A DNA stretch of 64,000 nucleotides, taken from assembly GCF_902167145.1 (NCBI RefSeq), contig NC_050104.1, forward strand, positions 95,863,849 through 95,927,848. The letters are read 5' to 3'. The DNA is from Zea mays. Its lineage: Eukaryota > Streptophyta > Magnoliopsida > Poales > Poaceae. The position numbers and the translations under genes are program-made. Under the pieces are notes generated by a model that worked only from the letters and a program-made list of their open reading frames with translations, searched no databases and was not told the DNA's origin. This document shows, piece after piece, positions 1 through 13,065 of this stretch (position 1 is its first letter; every line of letters begins with the position of its first letter).

Positions 1-1799
1 ACATTCAATTCTTCAATCTTAGCAAGCAAGTTAACATTATCATCTCTAAGATTGGGAATTGAAACATCACAAGTATTAGAATCAACCTTAGCAATTAATT
101 GAGCATTTTCATTTCTAAGGTTGGCAATAGTGTCATGGCAAGTGCTTAGCTCACTAGATAGTTTTTCACATTTTTCTACTTCTAGAGCGTAAGCATTTTT
201 AACCTTAACATGCTTCTTGTTTTCTTTAATAAGGAAGTCCTCTTGGGAGTCCACGAGATCATCCTTCTCATGAATAGCACTAATTAATTCATTTAATTTT
301 TCTTTTTGTTGCATGTTTAGGTTGGCAAAAAGAATCCGCAAATTATCCTCCTCATCACTAATATTTTCCTCATCACTAGAGGTTTCATATTTAGTGGAGG
401 ATTTTGATTTTACCTTCTTCCTTTTGCCGTCCTTTGCCATGAGGCACTTGTGGCCGATGTTTGGGAAGAGAAGACCCTTGGTGACGGCGATGTTTGCGGC
501 GTCCTCGTCGGAGGAGGAGTCGGTGGAGCTCTCGTCGGAGTCCCATTCCCGGCAAACATGAGCATCGCCGTCCTTCTTCTTGTAATACCTCTTCTTCTCC
601 CCTTCTTGTCGTCGCCCCCGTCACTATCACTAGATAATGGACATTTAGCAATGAAATGATCGGGCTTACCACACTTGTAGCAAACTTTCTTGGAGCAGGA
701 TTTGTAGTCCTTCCCCCTCCTTTGCTTGAGGATTTGGCAGAAGCTCTTGATGATGAGCGCCATCTCCTCATTGTCGAGCTTTGAGGCGTCGATTGGTGTT
801 CTACTTGATGTAGATTCCTCCTTTTCTTCCGTCGCCTTGAATGCGACGGGTTGTGCTTCGGACGTGGAGGGGCCATCAAGCTCGTTGATTTTCTTTGAGC
901 CTTTGATCATTAGCTCAAAGCTCACAAAATTCCCTATTACTTCCTCGGGAGTCATTAGTGTATATCTAGGATTGCCACGAATTAATTGAACTTGAGTAGG
1001 GTTAAGGAAAACAAGTGATCTAAGAATAACCTTAACCATTTCGTGGTCATCCCATTTTTTGCTCCCGAGGTTGCGCACTTGGTTCACCAAGGTCTTGAGC
1101 CGGTTGTACATTTCTTGTGGCTCTTCCCCTTGGCGTAGCCGGAAGCGACCGAGCTCCCCCTCGATCGTCTCTCGCTTGGTGATCTTGGTCACCTCATCTC
1201 CTTCGTGCGCGGTCTTTAATACATCCCAAACCTCCTTGGCGCTTTTCAACCCTTGCACCTTGTTATACTCCTCTCAACTTAGAGAGGCGAGGAGTATAGT
1301 GGTGGCTTGGGAATTGAAGTGCACGATTTGGGCCACTTCATCCTCATCATAATCTTCATCCCCTACGGATGGTACCTATACACCAAACTCAACAACATCC
1401 CATATACTTTTGTGGAGTTAGGTTAGGTGATATCGCATCATATCACTCCACCTAGCATAATCTTCACCATCAAACGTTGGTGGTTTGCCTAATGGAACGG
1501 AAAGTAATGGCGTATGTTTAGGAATGCGAGGATAGCGTAGGGGGATCTTACTGGCGCTTAGAAGTGACGGACTGCGTGTCGGAGCCGGAGGTGGATGGCG
1601 ACGAGGAGTCGGTCTCGTAGTAGACCACCTTCCTCATCTTCTTCTTCTTGTCACCGCTCTGACGCGACTTGTGTGAAGGGGATTCCTTTTCCTTCCCCTT
1701 CCCTTTATTGTAGGACTCTCCCCATGGAGCCTTCCCGTGGCTTGTAATGGGCTTCTCGTCGGTCCCCATCTCTTTCTTGGCGTGATCTCCCGACATCAC
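1..1799 (-). pseudogene. Sirevirus gag, broken by stops and frameshifts
   Basis: Gag would form the particle and bind the genomic RNA. Three pieces are readable. An N-terminal piece (1799 to 1548) is rich in Lys and Ser and resembles the start of the Ji-like gag at 30008. A capsid piece (1258 to about 600) contains zinc knuckle CYKCGKPDHFIAKC at 641-682. A third, coiled-coil piece is open from 316 to the window edge. The pieces are in different frames: stops lie between 1259 and 1547, and the frame is lost shortly after the zinc knuckle near 600. This copy cannot make a full Gag. No promoter was looked for beyond the LTR. Confidence 0.8.
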
Positions 1800-1829
1800 T
1801 TCGAGCGGTTAGGCTCTAATGAAGCACCG

Positions 1830-1842
1830 GGCTCTGATACCA
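1830..1842 (-). other. Primer binding site, initiator Met tRNA type
   Basis: On minus the sequence is TGGTATCAGAGCC, complementary to the 3' end of plant initiator tRNA-Met. It starts two bases inside the LTR, as usual for Copia elements. It fixes the element's orientation as minus. Confidence 0.85.
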
Positions 1843-1844
1843 AT

Positions 1845-3162
1845 TGAAAGTCGCCTAGAGGGGGGGTGAATAGGGCGAATCTGAAATTTACAAACTTAAG
1901 CACAACTTCAAGCCAGGTTAGCGTTAGAAATAGAAACGAGTCCGAGAGAGAGGGCGCAAAACAAATCGTGAGCGAATAAAGAGCGAGACACGATGATTTG
2001 TTTTACCGAGGTTCGGTTCTTGCAAACCTACTCCCCAATGAGGTGGTCACGAAGACCGAGTCTCTTTCAACCCTTTCCCTCTCTCAAACGGTCACTTAGA
2101 CAGAGTGAGCTTCTTCTTCTCAATCAAACGGGACACAAAGTCCCCGCAAGGACCACCACACAATTGGTGTCTCTTGCCTCGATTACAAATGAGATGATCA
2201 CAAGAATGAAGGAAGAAAAGAAGCAATCCAAGCGCAAGATCTCAAATGAACACAACAAATCACTCTCTCTAATCACTAAAGCTTTGTGTGGAGTTGGGAG
2301 AGGATTTGATCTCTTTGGTGTGTTTTGTATTGAATGCTATAGCTCTTGTAAGGTGTAGAAGTGTGGAAACTTGGATTCTATTGAATGTGGGGTGGTTGGG
2401 GTATTTATAGCCCCAACCACCAAAATATGGCCGTTGGAAGTGTGTTGTCGTATGGCGCACCGGACAGTCCGGTGCGCCACCGGACACTGTCTGGTGCGCA
2501 AGCCACGTCAGCAGACCGTTGGGGTTCGACCGTTGGAGCTCTGACTTGTGGGGCCTCTGGGCTGTCCGGTGGTGCACCGGACAGGTCCTGTAGACTGTCC
2601 GGTGCGCCTTCTCGCGCGTGCCTGACTTCTGCGCGCTCTGGCGCGCATTAAATGTTGTAGCAGGTGACCGTTGGCGTGGAAGAAGCCGTTGCTCCGCTGG
2701 CACACCGGACAGTCCGGTGTGCACCGGACACTGTCCGGTGAATTATAGCGGAGCAGATTCCCGAAGCTGCCGAGTTCAGAGTCGCTTCTCTCTGGGGCAC
2801 CGGACACTGTCCGGTGGTACACCGGACAGTCCGGTGAATTATAGTGGAGCGCCTTTGAGAATTCCCGAAGGTGGAGAGTTGAGCTTGGAGTTCCCTGGTG
2901 CACCGGACATTGTCCGGTGGTGCACCGGACACTGTCCGGTGGCACACCGGACAGTCTGGTGCGCCAGACCAGGGCTGCCTTCGAGTTGTCTTTTGCTCTC
3001 TTTGTTTGAACCCTTTTCTTGGTCTTTATATTGGCTTATTGTGAACCTTTTGCACTTGTAGAACTTATAGACTAGAGCAAACTAGCTAGTCCAATTATTT
3101 GTGTTGGGCAATTCAACCACCAAAATCAATTAGGAAATAGGTGTAAGCCTAATTCCCTTTCA
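1845..3162 (-). repeat. 5' LTR of the Opie-like element
   Basis: 1318 bp, bounded by TG and CA on minus. Positions 2458-2960 hold repeated palindromes in two spacings, GGAC-A-GTCC and GGAC-ACT-GTCC, usually flanked by CACC and GGTG. It abuts the primer binding site at 1842. Only one LTR is in the window, so its age cannot be judged. Confidence 0.85.
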
Positions 3163-4110
3163 GCCGCCAGCTAGCTGGCCTCGGTCGTGCCTGTCCACGC
3201 CGGCTAGGCCGCCGGCCACCTCCATCAAGGGAGCACATGCGGGGCAGAGGCGCGCACGGCAAGACGAAAAAGAAATGGTTTGGGAAGATGAACAGAGCTC
3301 TAGCGGCGGCTAAGCAACCTGCCCACGCGGGGACGTGCGCGACGTGTTGTTGGGGCGAGGCGACGTGGGGGCATGGGCTGGGGGCGCGCGCAGGCGGCTG
3401 GGGCGCTAGGCTGGCGCGGCTTGCTGGGCTGCGTGCGCATGCGGCTGGGGAAGGGCGCGCTCGCGCGCTAGGCTGGGTGGGGGTGTTGGCCGAGCTGGTC
3501 GAGCTGGCCTAGGTGTGGGCGCCTGCACGCTGGGATGGGCCGCGCGGGGTGGGCCAGCCACGCGCGCCACAGAATAGGCCGCGGACGGGGGGCGAGGCAT
3601 TGGGCCACGGGTGTGGGACATGGCGGGGGGGAAAGGGGGTGCGCCTGGGCCGCGCGGGGCTGGGCGGGGCAGGCCACGGGGAGGGGGAGGGTTTGTTGGC
3701 CGCGCTGGCGCTGGGATGGGCCGTGGGAGGTAGGGCCTGAGGGAGGAAAGGGTTTTTCTTTTGTTTTTATTTGATTTTAGTCTATTTCTATCTTTTATTT
3801 ATTTCCATTTAAATTTAAATATAGGTTTTGAATCGAAAATTCAAATATACTTCTTGTGTTTGAATGGATGCACCACCACAACAATTCAACATACCATAAA
3901 ATATCTCGACATGTTATGCAGAAATCAAGGACCCCTTTTAGGGTTCTATTTTACTACACTCAACATATATATATATATATACTCTCACACAAAAATAACT
4001 CTCCACTATTTAGGAAAAGAAAAGAAAATTAAGGAAAAGAGAGAGAGTAACACCCGAGTTTGGTGGATATTAGGAAAGAAATTTTATACCTCTAAATTCA
4101 GGGTGTTACA
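3163..4110 (-). repeat. Truncated Gypsy-type LTR
   Basis: The right end on minus starts TGTAACACCCTGAATTTAG, a form common at the start of Del/Tekay LTRs in grasses. A GC-rich block (3170-3740) is followed by an AT-rich tail with an (AT)n run at 3966-3980, the same GC-then-AT layout as the solo LTR at 8537-11922. The other end is lost at the Opie-like insertion. Open frames in the GC-rich block occur on both strands and are not treated as genes. Confidence 0.6.
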
Positions 4111-6935
4111 ATATGTCACCATGAGGCCTTTTGTGCCTTGCAAATATTACAAGACTTTCTTTACCAATTTCCAATGCTCAATCCCTGGATTACTTTGAAA
4201 TCTGACAAGCAACCCAGAAACAAAAGCTAAGTCAGGGCATGTACACACTTGATCATATTGCAGTCTTTCGACAACATAAGCATATGGAACCACTTTCATT
4301 TGATCGAGCTCATACTGGTTCCTGGGACATTGAAAATCCCCGTATATATCGCCCATGACTATCGGTGCAGGTGATGCACTACATTTGTGCATACTAAACT
4401 TCTTTAAAATATTTTCTATGTATAACTTTTGTGGCAATCCCAATGCCCCTTTTGTTCTATCTCGGTGAATATTTATGCCCAAAACAAAAGATGCTTCATC
4501 AAGATCTTTCATATCAAATTTTTGAGGACAAAAACTTCTTTGTCTCCAGTTGTAGACTGACATCACTACTAAGAAATAAGATATCATCCACATACATGAT
4601 TAGAAAGATGTATTTTCCATTCTTAAACTTTGCTTATACACGGTTGTCCTCAACATTTTCTTTAAACCCAAAATCCTTTATAGTTCTATCAAACTTCAAG
4701 TACCATTGTCTTGAAACATGTTTTAAACCATAAATCGATTTCTTTAGGTGGTGTCCCATGCCTTCTTTTCCTTCCACAACAAAACCTTTCAGTTGTGCCA
4801 TATAAACAATTTCCTACAAATCTTCATTGAGGAATGATGTCTTTACATCCATCTGATGTAACTCTAAATCATAGTGTGCCACTAATGCCATTATTATCTT
4901 GAAGGAATCCTTACATGAGACTGGAGAAAATGTCTCATTGTAGTCAATCCCTTTCTCTTTGTGTAAAACCTTTTGCCACAAGTCATGCTTTATATCTTTC
5001 AATACTCCCTCGGGAGTCATGTTTTATTTTGTAGACCCATTTACAGCCTATTGTTTTGGATCCTCTAGGGATTGTTTCTAAATCCCAAACTTTGTTAGCA
5101 TTCATTGATTCCATTTCATCTTCCATGGCTTTAATCCACTTTGACGAGTGCTCACTTCTCATGGCTTCTTTAAATGAGGTGGGACCACCCTCCATTTGAA
5201 GTCCTTATGTGTTATACACCTCATAATCATCAGGAATAGCTGATATTCTAACTCTTTGAGACCTTCTTGGGGCCTCTACATTTGGCACATCTTCTGTTTG
5301 GGGCTGTTGTTTCTCCCCCTCATTTGTGGCATCATTTTCTATAGGATCCTAAAGTACATGTTCCTCATGATGATTCATTGTTGCCATAGGAGAACTAACA
5401 ACAGGTGGTGTCACTACATTGTCTTGCGCAGTTCGTGCAACAGGAATAGGTATTTCAAAAATTGGTTCCTAAATCATTGGAGTGGGCACATATACTTGCT
5501 TCTCCTTAAGATCAATTTATCGACTTACCATGCTCCCCTCATCATTTCATCCTCTAGGAATACATCGTGTCTCGTTTCTACAAACTTTGCGTATATATTT
5601 GGACAGTAGAAACAAAAATCTTTTGATCTTCATGGATAGCCAATGAAATGGCAACTTACTGTTTTGGGATCTAGTTTCCCAATGTTTGGGTTAAACACTT
5701 TAGCCTTAGCGGGATTCCTCCACACACGTAAGTGGTTTAGTAAGGGCACTTTTCCTGTCCATAACTCATACGATGTTTAGGGCACTGACTGACTTGGTAC
5801 TCTATTGAGAATATGAATGACAGTTTTTAATGCCTCCATCCATAGACTCAATGGCAAGGTAGAATAACTCATCATATTGCGCACCATATCCATTAGGGTA
5901 CGATTATGCCTTTCAGCTACTCCATTCTACTGAGGTTCGTCCAGTGTTGAGTTCTAAGCTACTATACCATTTTCTTGTAAAAACCTTGCAAAAGGTCCAG
6001 AAACTTGGCCATATGGGGTATGTCGACTGTAGTACTCTCCCACGGTCAGATCAGACTACCTTAATCTTTAAATTATGTTGATTTTCAACTTTAGTCTTAA
6101 ATATCTTAAATTATCCAATGTTTTTGTTCTTTCTTTGATTGGATAAATGTATCCAAGCTGAGAGTAATCATCTATGAATGTTATGAACGGGTCAAAACCA
6201 TCCACACTTTTCATAGGAAATGGACAACATATGTCTGTATGAATTATCAGTAGAATTATTATGCTTCGTTTGACATCATTTTAGATTTTCTTTTTATACT
6301 TTCCTTTAATGCATTCTCTGCATTGTTCTAAGTATAACAACTCTAATAGAGGAAGAATATCATTCTTAACTAGTCTCTCTATTCTCCCCCTCGTAATATG
6401 GTCTAAACGATAGCGCCATAATTTTGACGACACATCTTGAGTTATCTTTCGTTTTCTATTTTCATTAATAGATGAGGATACTTTTTCATTTATATCACTT
6501 ATAGAATTCACATTTCACGAAGTGATAACAATAAATATCTTCCTTTTGAAAAGCAAGACCGACACTTTCTTTATTGCAAAATATCTCACATTTGCCATGT
6601 CCAAAATAACAATCAAAACCATCATTGTCCAAACATGATACACTAATCAAATTCCTATGTAAATACGGAACATAAAGAACATCTCTAAGTACAAGTATGA
6701 AGCCATTAGCAAGCTCTAGAGGAAGATCGCCAACAGCTTTAACATATACTTGTACTCCATTTGCATCTTTAATGTGTCTTTCTTTTCATCGCATAGTCCC
6801 CGTCGAACGAAATCCCTGTAAAGAATTAGCAACATGGACAGTTGCACCAGAGTCAATCCACCAATTAGATTTTGAATATTGTACATACAAGGATTCATTA
6901 TAAACATAATGATCTTCTCACCATTCTTTGCCATG
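4111..6935 (-). pseudogene. Old Copia pol relic (protease, integrase, RT, part of RNase H)
   Basis: Fragments on minus are in correct order for a Copia pol: a protease with WWIDSGATVHVAN near 6845-6870, a pre-integrase piece at 6511-6281 (LWRYRLDHITRGRIERL), integrase-like stretches, RT pieces at 5195-4814 (ETFSPVS, ELHQMDVKTSFLNEDL), the RT active site YVDDIL near 4585-4605, and a last piece at 4593-4147. Many stops and frameshifts separate them. The 3' end is cut where the Gypsy LTR begins at 4110. It is far more decayed than any other element here and is not a Sirevirus by its protein sequence. Confidence 0.8.
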
Positions 6936-7052
6936 AGGCTTCTATTGTGGGCTCAATTCCAGAGTGTGAGGCGGTAACAGAATACCTCAATAGAATTAAG
7001 GGTCAGTTCTATGGCTCTTGAAAGACATGTAATTTAGCTTATAAAGCAGCTG

Positions 7053-7454
7053 ATGACAGAGAGGTATTCTAGAGGAGGCGATGGCACTGGCATAAGAGAG
7101 CACATACTAAAGATGAGTCATATGAACTCAAAGCTTAAACCAATGAATCTGCATGTTAAGGATGAATTCCTGGTCCATTTTATTTTTGTTGCATTGCCAA
7201 AAGAGTTTGACACCTTTGTCAACTACAACATTCAACCTGAGAAGTGGGATATTGATCGTTGTAAGGGTATGTTTGTGCAAAAGGAGGTGAGAATGAAAGC
7301 CGCCAATGGTGGCACTCTCCACTATGTTAAAGATAATAAGAAAAGAAATTTTAATGACCAATTCTCCCGTACAGACAAAGGAAAAGGCTCCTCAGCAACA
7401 TCAGCCTCAACAGAAAAAGTTTGTAGTAAACAAAGATCAATGTCAACACTATAA
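7053..7454 (+). pseudogene. Copia gag relic, inverted relative to the neighbouring pol
   Basis: The translation looks like a Copia Gag: a predicted helical region (GIREHILKMSHMNSKLKPM, then LPKEFDTFVNYNI), a basic stretch, then the start of a zinc-knuckle region. It may begin upstream (similar sequence from about 6950). It lies on plus while the pol next to it (4111-6935) is on minus, so the element has been inverted internally. A second, minus-strand copy of the Gag end starts at 7447 and forms a hairpin with this one. Not a functional gene. Confidence 0.65.
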
Positions 7455-7560
7455 GAATTTAGGATAATCTTTCTTATAATGTTATGTCTTTCTTGCAGTG
7501 GAGACATTGATCTTTGTTTACCACAAACTTTTTCTATTGAGCCTAATGTTGCCTAGGTAC
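7388..7560. repeat. Inverted repeat at the end of the Copia gag relic
   Basis: The arm at about 7388-7446 is matched by the reverse complement of about 7499-7560. The central 31 bases of each arm (7416-7446 and 7499-7529) differ by one base by eye. The spacer is about 52 bp. A transcript across it would fold into a long hairpin. Confidence 0.75.
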
Positions 7561-8486
7561 AGTCTACCATACCAATACATGCCAAATAGATTCCTCAAGT
7601 GCTCCACATAGTTCATAGAATGCGATCGGTTGGACATCCGTCGCCCAAAGGATCTGTCTTGCAGGGAGGAATTCGTGAGTTGAGAATGAAGAGGTTCCCA
7701 CTAGGCACCGGCTACCAGAAGAGAAAAGGCGATTAGGAAAGCTTAAGCATTTCTATTATATGAAAATGAGGCCAGATACATTGTCCACGTCGGCGCAAAT
7801 TTTTCAGGTCGTCTGATTCCTAATCAAAGGCCATATTGTCTCTTAGCTTCTTGTAATATCAGCTCACTATGCCTCTGGATGCTTCGATCGGCACTCTCCC
7901 TGACACTCGCTTTGGCCCCGCGCAGGGGGCTTCTCGGTGTCGTCGCTCACTTCGCCACCTCTTCCTCTTTGCGTCGAGCACTACAAGTTTGTCCCGGCCT
8001 CGCTCCCTCCGCTATTGCGACCACGGTAGATTTTATCCGGTTCATCCCGGCCTCGCTACCTTCGCTATTGCGACCATGCTAGATTTTATCCGGTTCGGCA
8101 CCATTCTACCATTCAACTTTTGGTTGTGTTCTTCGTTCTCGGGTCCGTGTCCTCCGTATGCTAGATCTTTGCTCAGCTTCGTGTTTGTACTGGCGGATAT
8201 GTGATGGAGAATCATATTCTAGGAAATCCCCTCGAAATCTACCCTAACCTCGCCCCTAAAACCATAGCTAGGGTGGTGCGGCTTGGAACTTTGTCAGTCA
8301 GTACCAGGTTGTCCCGTATAAGGATTCCATTACCTGGTGAACTATTGGAATGGCCCTCAAGAAATGGCAGCGTGATTTTGTTAGATGATCCAAAGCAGCT
8401 ATTTTTGCTGTAGGGAACAATCGTTGAGCGACTCCAATCTCTGCAGTGCTTCTTCTAGTCAACATGTGATGCAAAAGGACAGTTGG
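7561..8486. other. Unassigned stretch
   Basis: I recognise no gene here. Two similar tracts ending in a CGACC-TAGATTTTATCCGGTTC pattern (8016-8050 and 8066-8097) form a short direct repeat. Open frames are under 115 codons and have no family I know. Confidence 0.4.
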
Positions 8487-11400
8487 CAGGCAGCACGACA
8501 ACATCTTCCTCCTCTTTCTGTGGCATACTAGAGGACTGTCACACCCGGGATCTAGCGGCACCAAAACCCGAGCGCGAAATAATCACCAAGTGTGTTGGGA
8601 TCAAGTCTCACATATGATGACTCATGGTATAGAAACGAATGCCACATCTTTACTATATAATAGGACTTCTATATAAAATAGTTAAATAATTAAATTATGC
8701 GAAGACAACGATCCAGCAACACAAAGTTGACTGGGGGACGACGGCCTAGACCACTCACGAACTCATCACAGCATCATTTGTGCGCCTCCTCCTGTGATAC
8801 ATGTCCTTGACCTGGGGGATGTGAGTACAGCAAGGGTGAGCTGACATACGTTCATCGCTCAACACGTTGTGGGGAATAATGTGCATGAACTCACCAAAGG
8901 TGGGAGCTCATGTGAAGTGTAAGGCTTACCAAAGAAGATGGTTAAAGCTGAGCATTGCTTTTAAAGTTGATCAAAATTTTATTAGTAGTTACTAATTATA
9001 AGTAGATACCAACACAATTAAGTAAGAGATCAAAATTGATAATAACACAATGCAATGCATATGACAAATTAAGTTTAATTCCATAAATTAATCATGCGAG
9101 AGTCCTGAGCTGCTCATGACCGCGAGCACGGCTGATATACCAATTTTACACTCTGCAGAGGTTGTGCCCTTTACCCACAAGTCGTGTATCCCGTCTAGCC
9201 AGGGTTGACTAGACCCTTAGACACTTTCGAGGTGAATGGCAAGGGATCCACTATGAGGCCTTTATAAAGTTACACTAGCTTCAGAAAACCCGCTACAGTT
9301 TCTAGGAAGGGCAATATAGGAATTCCTCGTCCGAAAAGCCATCGCATCATGATCGACCCGAGAACCTCCCTATACGCAACTCCCCTACTTCCCTTGCCCC
9401 TTTCGGGTAAGGTAGTCATCCACTAGCTTTCCTAATTAGTCAGCCAAGGGCGTCCCCCTTGTGGTAGCACGTGTTTCTCAAGTTAAGCTCCATGTTCCAA
9501 TTAACACAATGATCTTGTCATGAACAATAATTAAACAACAGTATAATTGGAATATGATCATAATGTAATATTAATCCCAAAACCAGATATAGCAATAGCA
9601 AATTTAGCCAAAAGTTCAGTGGTAAACAAGGTGTGAGATAAAAAAGTCTAGGGAAACCTATTAGGTCCCATCAGATTAACCTAAACTTGTCACAGTGATT
9701 AACAGAAACATTATTGGGTAAAGAAAAGTGATCAAGGGCACAACTTGCTTGAGACTCAAGACTCGAGGTACCAACATGGTCTTCACGATTCTCGTAAGCT
9801 CACTGCTATTCGTAGCAATACAAACAAACATGGTATAGGAAAAATTAACATCACACCAATCATAAGAACAAACTGCATAATAATGTTCTACGCCTCGTAA
9901 CGAGATCGTGGGTTCTAGAACGGTTAAAATCGGAGTTACAGTTAGAAAGTTATGATGTTCCAAAGATTTAAGTGATTTAAATAATAAATCTATGTTCTAT
10001 GTTGACTATAATTCATGTGACAAAGATATTACAAATACATAACTTAATTGTACCTTATTCTAAGTTATAAATTAGTTAGATGTCTTAGTTAAATTATAGC
10101 CATATACTAGATTGAAATATTGTTTTCACTGTAATTAGAGAAGTTAATCATGTACTTCATTAATTTTGAAAACATGTTACATGATAAAATAATGTTACAA
10201 ATGTATGAGCAATTTTATTATGAAGCTAACGCAATTTGAACGGACTAAAACGGAATTAAAATGATAGAGTTATGAATTTTCTAAAATTCTAGGTATTTTC
10301 ATATTATTTCTAGACTTGAAATCAATTACCAAAAGCTTTTTCTGATATTCTCAATTTATTTTATTCGAAAAGGACTGCGGGTTATAATGTGTAGAAGTTT
10401 GGGGTCAGATTTGTAAATAAAAGGGCTGATTTGCGATATCCTTTACACATATGAGGACCGCGGGTTGATTAGATATAAACGTAAGGGTTATTATGCAAAA
10501 CGACACATCTGAAGGGGTATCGGTGATCCACAACTATCCAATCAGAAATCAAGGGCTGAGATCACATGGCCCCAATCAGATCTGGTCGAACCGGTATGCG
10601 GTTCCAATCGTGGTCGTTGGTGCAACGATCAACGCCACATATTTCATCGCCGAATCGCTTACCTAGCTGATCCAATCCCATCCGTTAATCATGGAACGGA
10701 CGGCCAGTGCGCTTTCCCCTTCCTCCCACCAGTTAGACCCGACGGCGCATACGCCAACGACGGAGCGACGCCGACGAGCCCAACCACGCCCCTCCCCGGT
10801 GATCATCTCCAACCCCGAACAGTCCTACGCGTAGAGGGGCCACAGTCCAATTCTACAGAGATGCTTACCACCGACGATCAACGGTGAGAAAGGCTGGCCA
10901 TGGGAGAGCGCAGATCCCCGTGGGAGAAGGACGTCGGCGAGCAATTCGTTGTTCCCCCGCCGATGTACGAGCTCAATGACCCCTCGGTCATAACCGAGCA
11001 CCCATTGCGCACGCAATCACCCACACACCGCCACCAATCTCTCAGCGAAACCTGATTCCGACCGTGGCGGCGGAGTTTCTCCCCCACCCGACGGTGATGG
11101 TGGCGAGTTCCTTTGTGGCGGGTTACTCACGGAAACACAGTGCTATGGAGGAGAGGGTGCGGGTTGGGATTTATACTCCCGAGTCGAGCCCATCAGGGGA
11201 GAGTACCGCGGCTTGGGATGCGGGATACTGTGGGTTGATCGCAACAACTGAAGCTAGAAGAACCACTTGACAGGGCTGGCCCACATGATGGGGGCAAGAG
11301 GGAGGGAGGCTGACGCCACGGGTCCCACGCGCTAGTGAGGAGAACGTTTCACGTGTGTGTGCGCGGCTTCAATCGCTGCTCACTCGGCCCCACAAGACAG

Positions 11401-12245
11401 TGACCATCCCAGGCGTGCGCGGGAGGGAATATGGGCCGGTGGTAGAGGGTTGAGTGGGCCGAGACGAAGAGTTTAGGCCCAGGTGAAGGTAAGCTTTTCA
11501 TTTTTCTTTTCTGTTTTTTCTTTTCCTTATTCTTTTTCTCTTATAATTTGCAAATTTCAAATTCAGTTCTGAGTTGGACACCCAAATTGAATCTAAATGC
11601 AAAATCAAGAAAAGTCTAGCATGTTAATGCAAAGTTTTATTTATATTTAAATTTTTTATTCCTTTGAGTTATATTAATATGTGGTCCATGAAAATTAATT
11701 CCATCACATGAATAATTTGAAAATTCTAGTTAACATGAAATTCAAATTCTAGTTTCAAGACCTAAGTATGACCTTGAATATCTAAATGTTGATACTACCT
11801 TTTATTTATTTTAAGAGAATAATTTCTTTTAAAGCTAATATAGTCTTCATTAAAAGCATTTCTACTCCAACATTGTTTAGAAGAACTTTCCTAATCTCTA
11901 AGGCATTATTTATTGGTGTTACAAGGACATGGCCGACATCAAAGATCTCTCCAGTACTGCCGCTGCGTTCATCGCCGAGGTCAACAAGCTCGCCCCTAAT
12001 GTTTGTATTTGGCACATTACCCACGCAACCATTCAGCCATCCGACGTGACGCGGAGATGCGATTAATAGGCGCGACGTGGCCTCTTCTTCCTCTATTCGT
12101 GGCGTGCTGGAGGAAATGGCCAACGTCAAAGATCGCTCTAGGGTCGTCTACGTGTTCATCGTCGAGGTCGACAAGCTCGCCCATGGTTGGTACTTGGAAC
12201 AGTATCCACACAACCATCCATCCATCCTAAGATTGCATCTTTTTC
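8487..12245. repeat. Imperfect tandem duplication (about 190 bp) interrupted by a solo LTR
   Basis: Unit A is 8487-8536 continued at 11928-12060. Unit B is about 12068-12245. Both contain a CTTCCTC-CTxTTCxxxTGGC tract, then ATGGCC-AC-TCAAAGATC, then TTCATCG-CGAGGTC-ACAAGCTCGCCC. Identity is roughly three quarters by eye. Both strands stay open through much of it (plus frame 12077-12349), so it may be a captured coding fragment, but I do not recognise the protein. Confidence 0.6.
8537..11922 (-). mobile_element. Solo LTR of a large-LTR Gypsy element
   Basis: 3386 bp with ends TGTCACACCC and GGTGTTACA on plus. It is flanked by perfect 5-bp direct repeats AGGAC at 8532-8536 and 11923-11927. No internal gag, pol or primer site lies within it, so it is what remains after recombination between two LTRs of one element. 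The GC-rich block (about 10600-11470) followed by an AT-rich tail matches the layout of the Tekay-like LTRs at 31637 and 42644, which lie on minus; by analogy this LTR is also on minus. The size fits Del/Tekay chromovirus LTRs. Confidence 0.85.
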
Positions 12246-13065
12246 TAAGACCCATAAATAGTAGATTTAGAACGAATGGAACAAGGGAGTTTGGGACTAC
12301 CGGAGTTGCCCAACCAAACAAGCACCCGTTGTTGCTCACCTCTAAATAAAATTTGATTGGTGGCTTGTGGACCTCTAAAGCTAATGCGTTATATTGGCCT
12401 AGCTTCTCCTAGAGTTTTGAGTGGATCACAGGAGTCCATGACCAGATCCAACAAAAACTATTATCACGAATGAAGAAACACGAATGCTTTCCTTCGGTCC
12501 CTGTGCCATCTTCAATTTCTTAATAATGTTAATTTGATTAATATTCATCAATCCACATGCACCTCAATCTCAGCGTCCTTGAGGAAAATAGTGTTTAGTT
12601 AATTTGCCTCAAGTTACTTGATTATGTTCCAAGTTCGTACGAACATATGTTTATAGTGTTTTGATTAAAATGTCAAAAACATGCCACTGTTTATGTTATG
12701 CCTTGTCTACTTATGCTATAACGCTAACATGGAAAATTTGACGCCATCTATTATATTTTGGGCCACTTAATTTCCTACCAAAAAATCATGTTTGTACTGT
12801 AGTGTAATCTAGAGTTTAATCCCCATCTCCTATAAGACACACTCAAATCTCTCTTCATTAAATTACATACCATATCATCGTGTTAACGTTTATGACATGT
12901 CATTTAATAAAAATGAAACACCTGTTAAGAATAGCCGAAGACGACGCGCGCGAGACGTGCGTTATGCACTAGTGTACGATAATCGGTGGGCAACTTGTAG
13001 GCACGAGGGCGCTGAGTCGTTTTATTCGGTAAGTATAGCCTGAGTACTGAAATATTATGTAAGAA
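12246..13065. other. Intergenic, AT-rich, nothing assigned
   Basis: No open frame of useful length and no repeat ends that I can pair. It is the upstream flank of the tRNA gene. Confidence 0.4.

Larger units (their letters stand above)
1..3162 (-). mobile_element. Opie-like Sirevirus (Copia) LTR retrotransposon, 5' part only
   Basis: Reading on minus, the order is 5' LTR (3162 to 1845), an initiator-Met primer binding site, then gag running off the window start. The LTR begins TGAAAGGGAATTAGGC and ends CGACTTTCA. Gag has a Copia zinc knuckle, and the LTR is full of GGACAGTCC-type palindromes, which are known from Sirevirus LTRs. Pol and the 3' LTR would lie before base 1, so the target duplication cannot be checked; the flank at 3163-3167 is GCCGC. 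The family name Opie rests on memory of the LTR start and could be another Sirevirus family. Confidence 0.85.

Noticed and set aside
2458..2960. Short palindromic repeats in the LTRs looking like a CRISPR array
   Set aside because: Spacing is irregular, units are direct neighbours without unique spacers, and they lie inside a plant LTR.
3237..3774. Open frames rich in Gly, Arg and Ala
   Set aside because: GC-rich LTR remnant, open in several frames on both strands, no recognisable protein.
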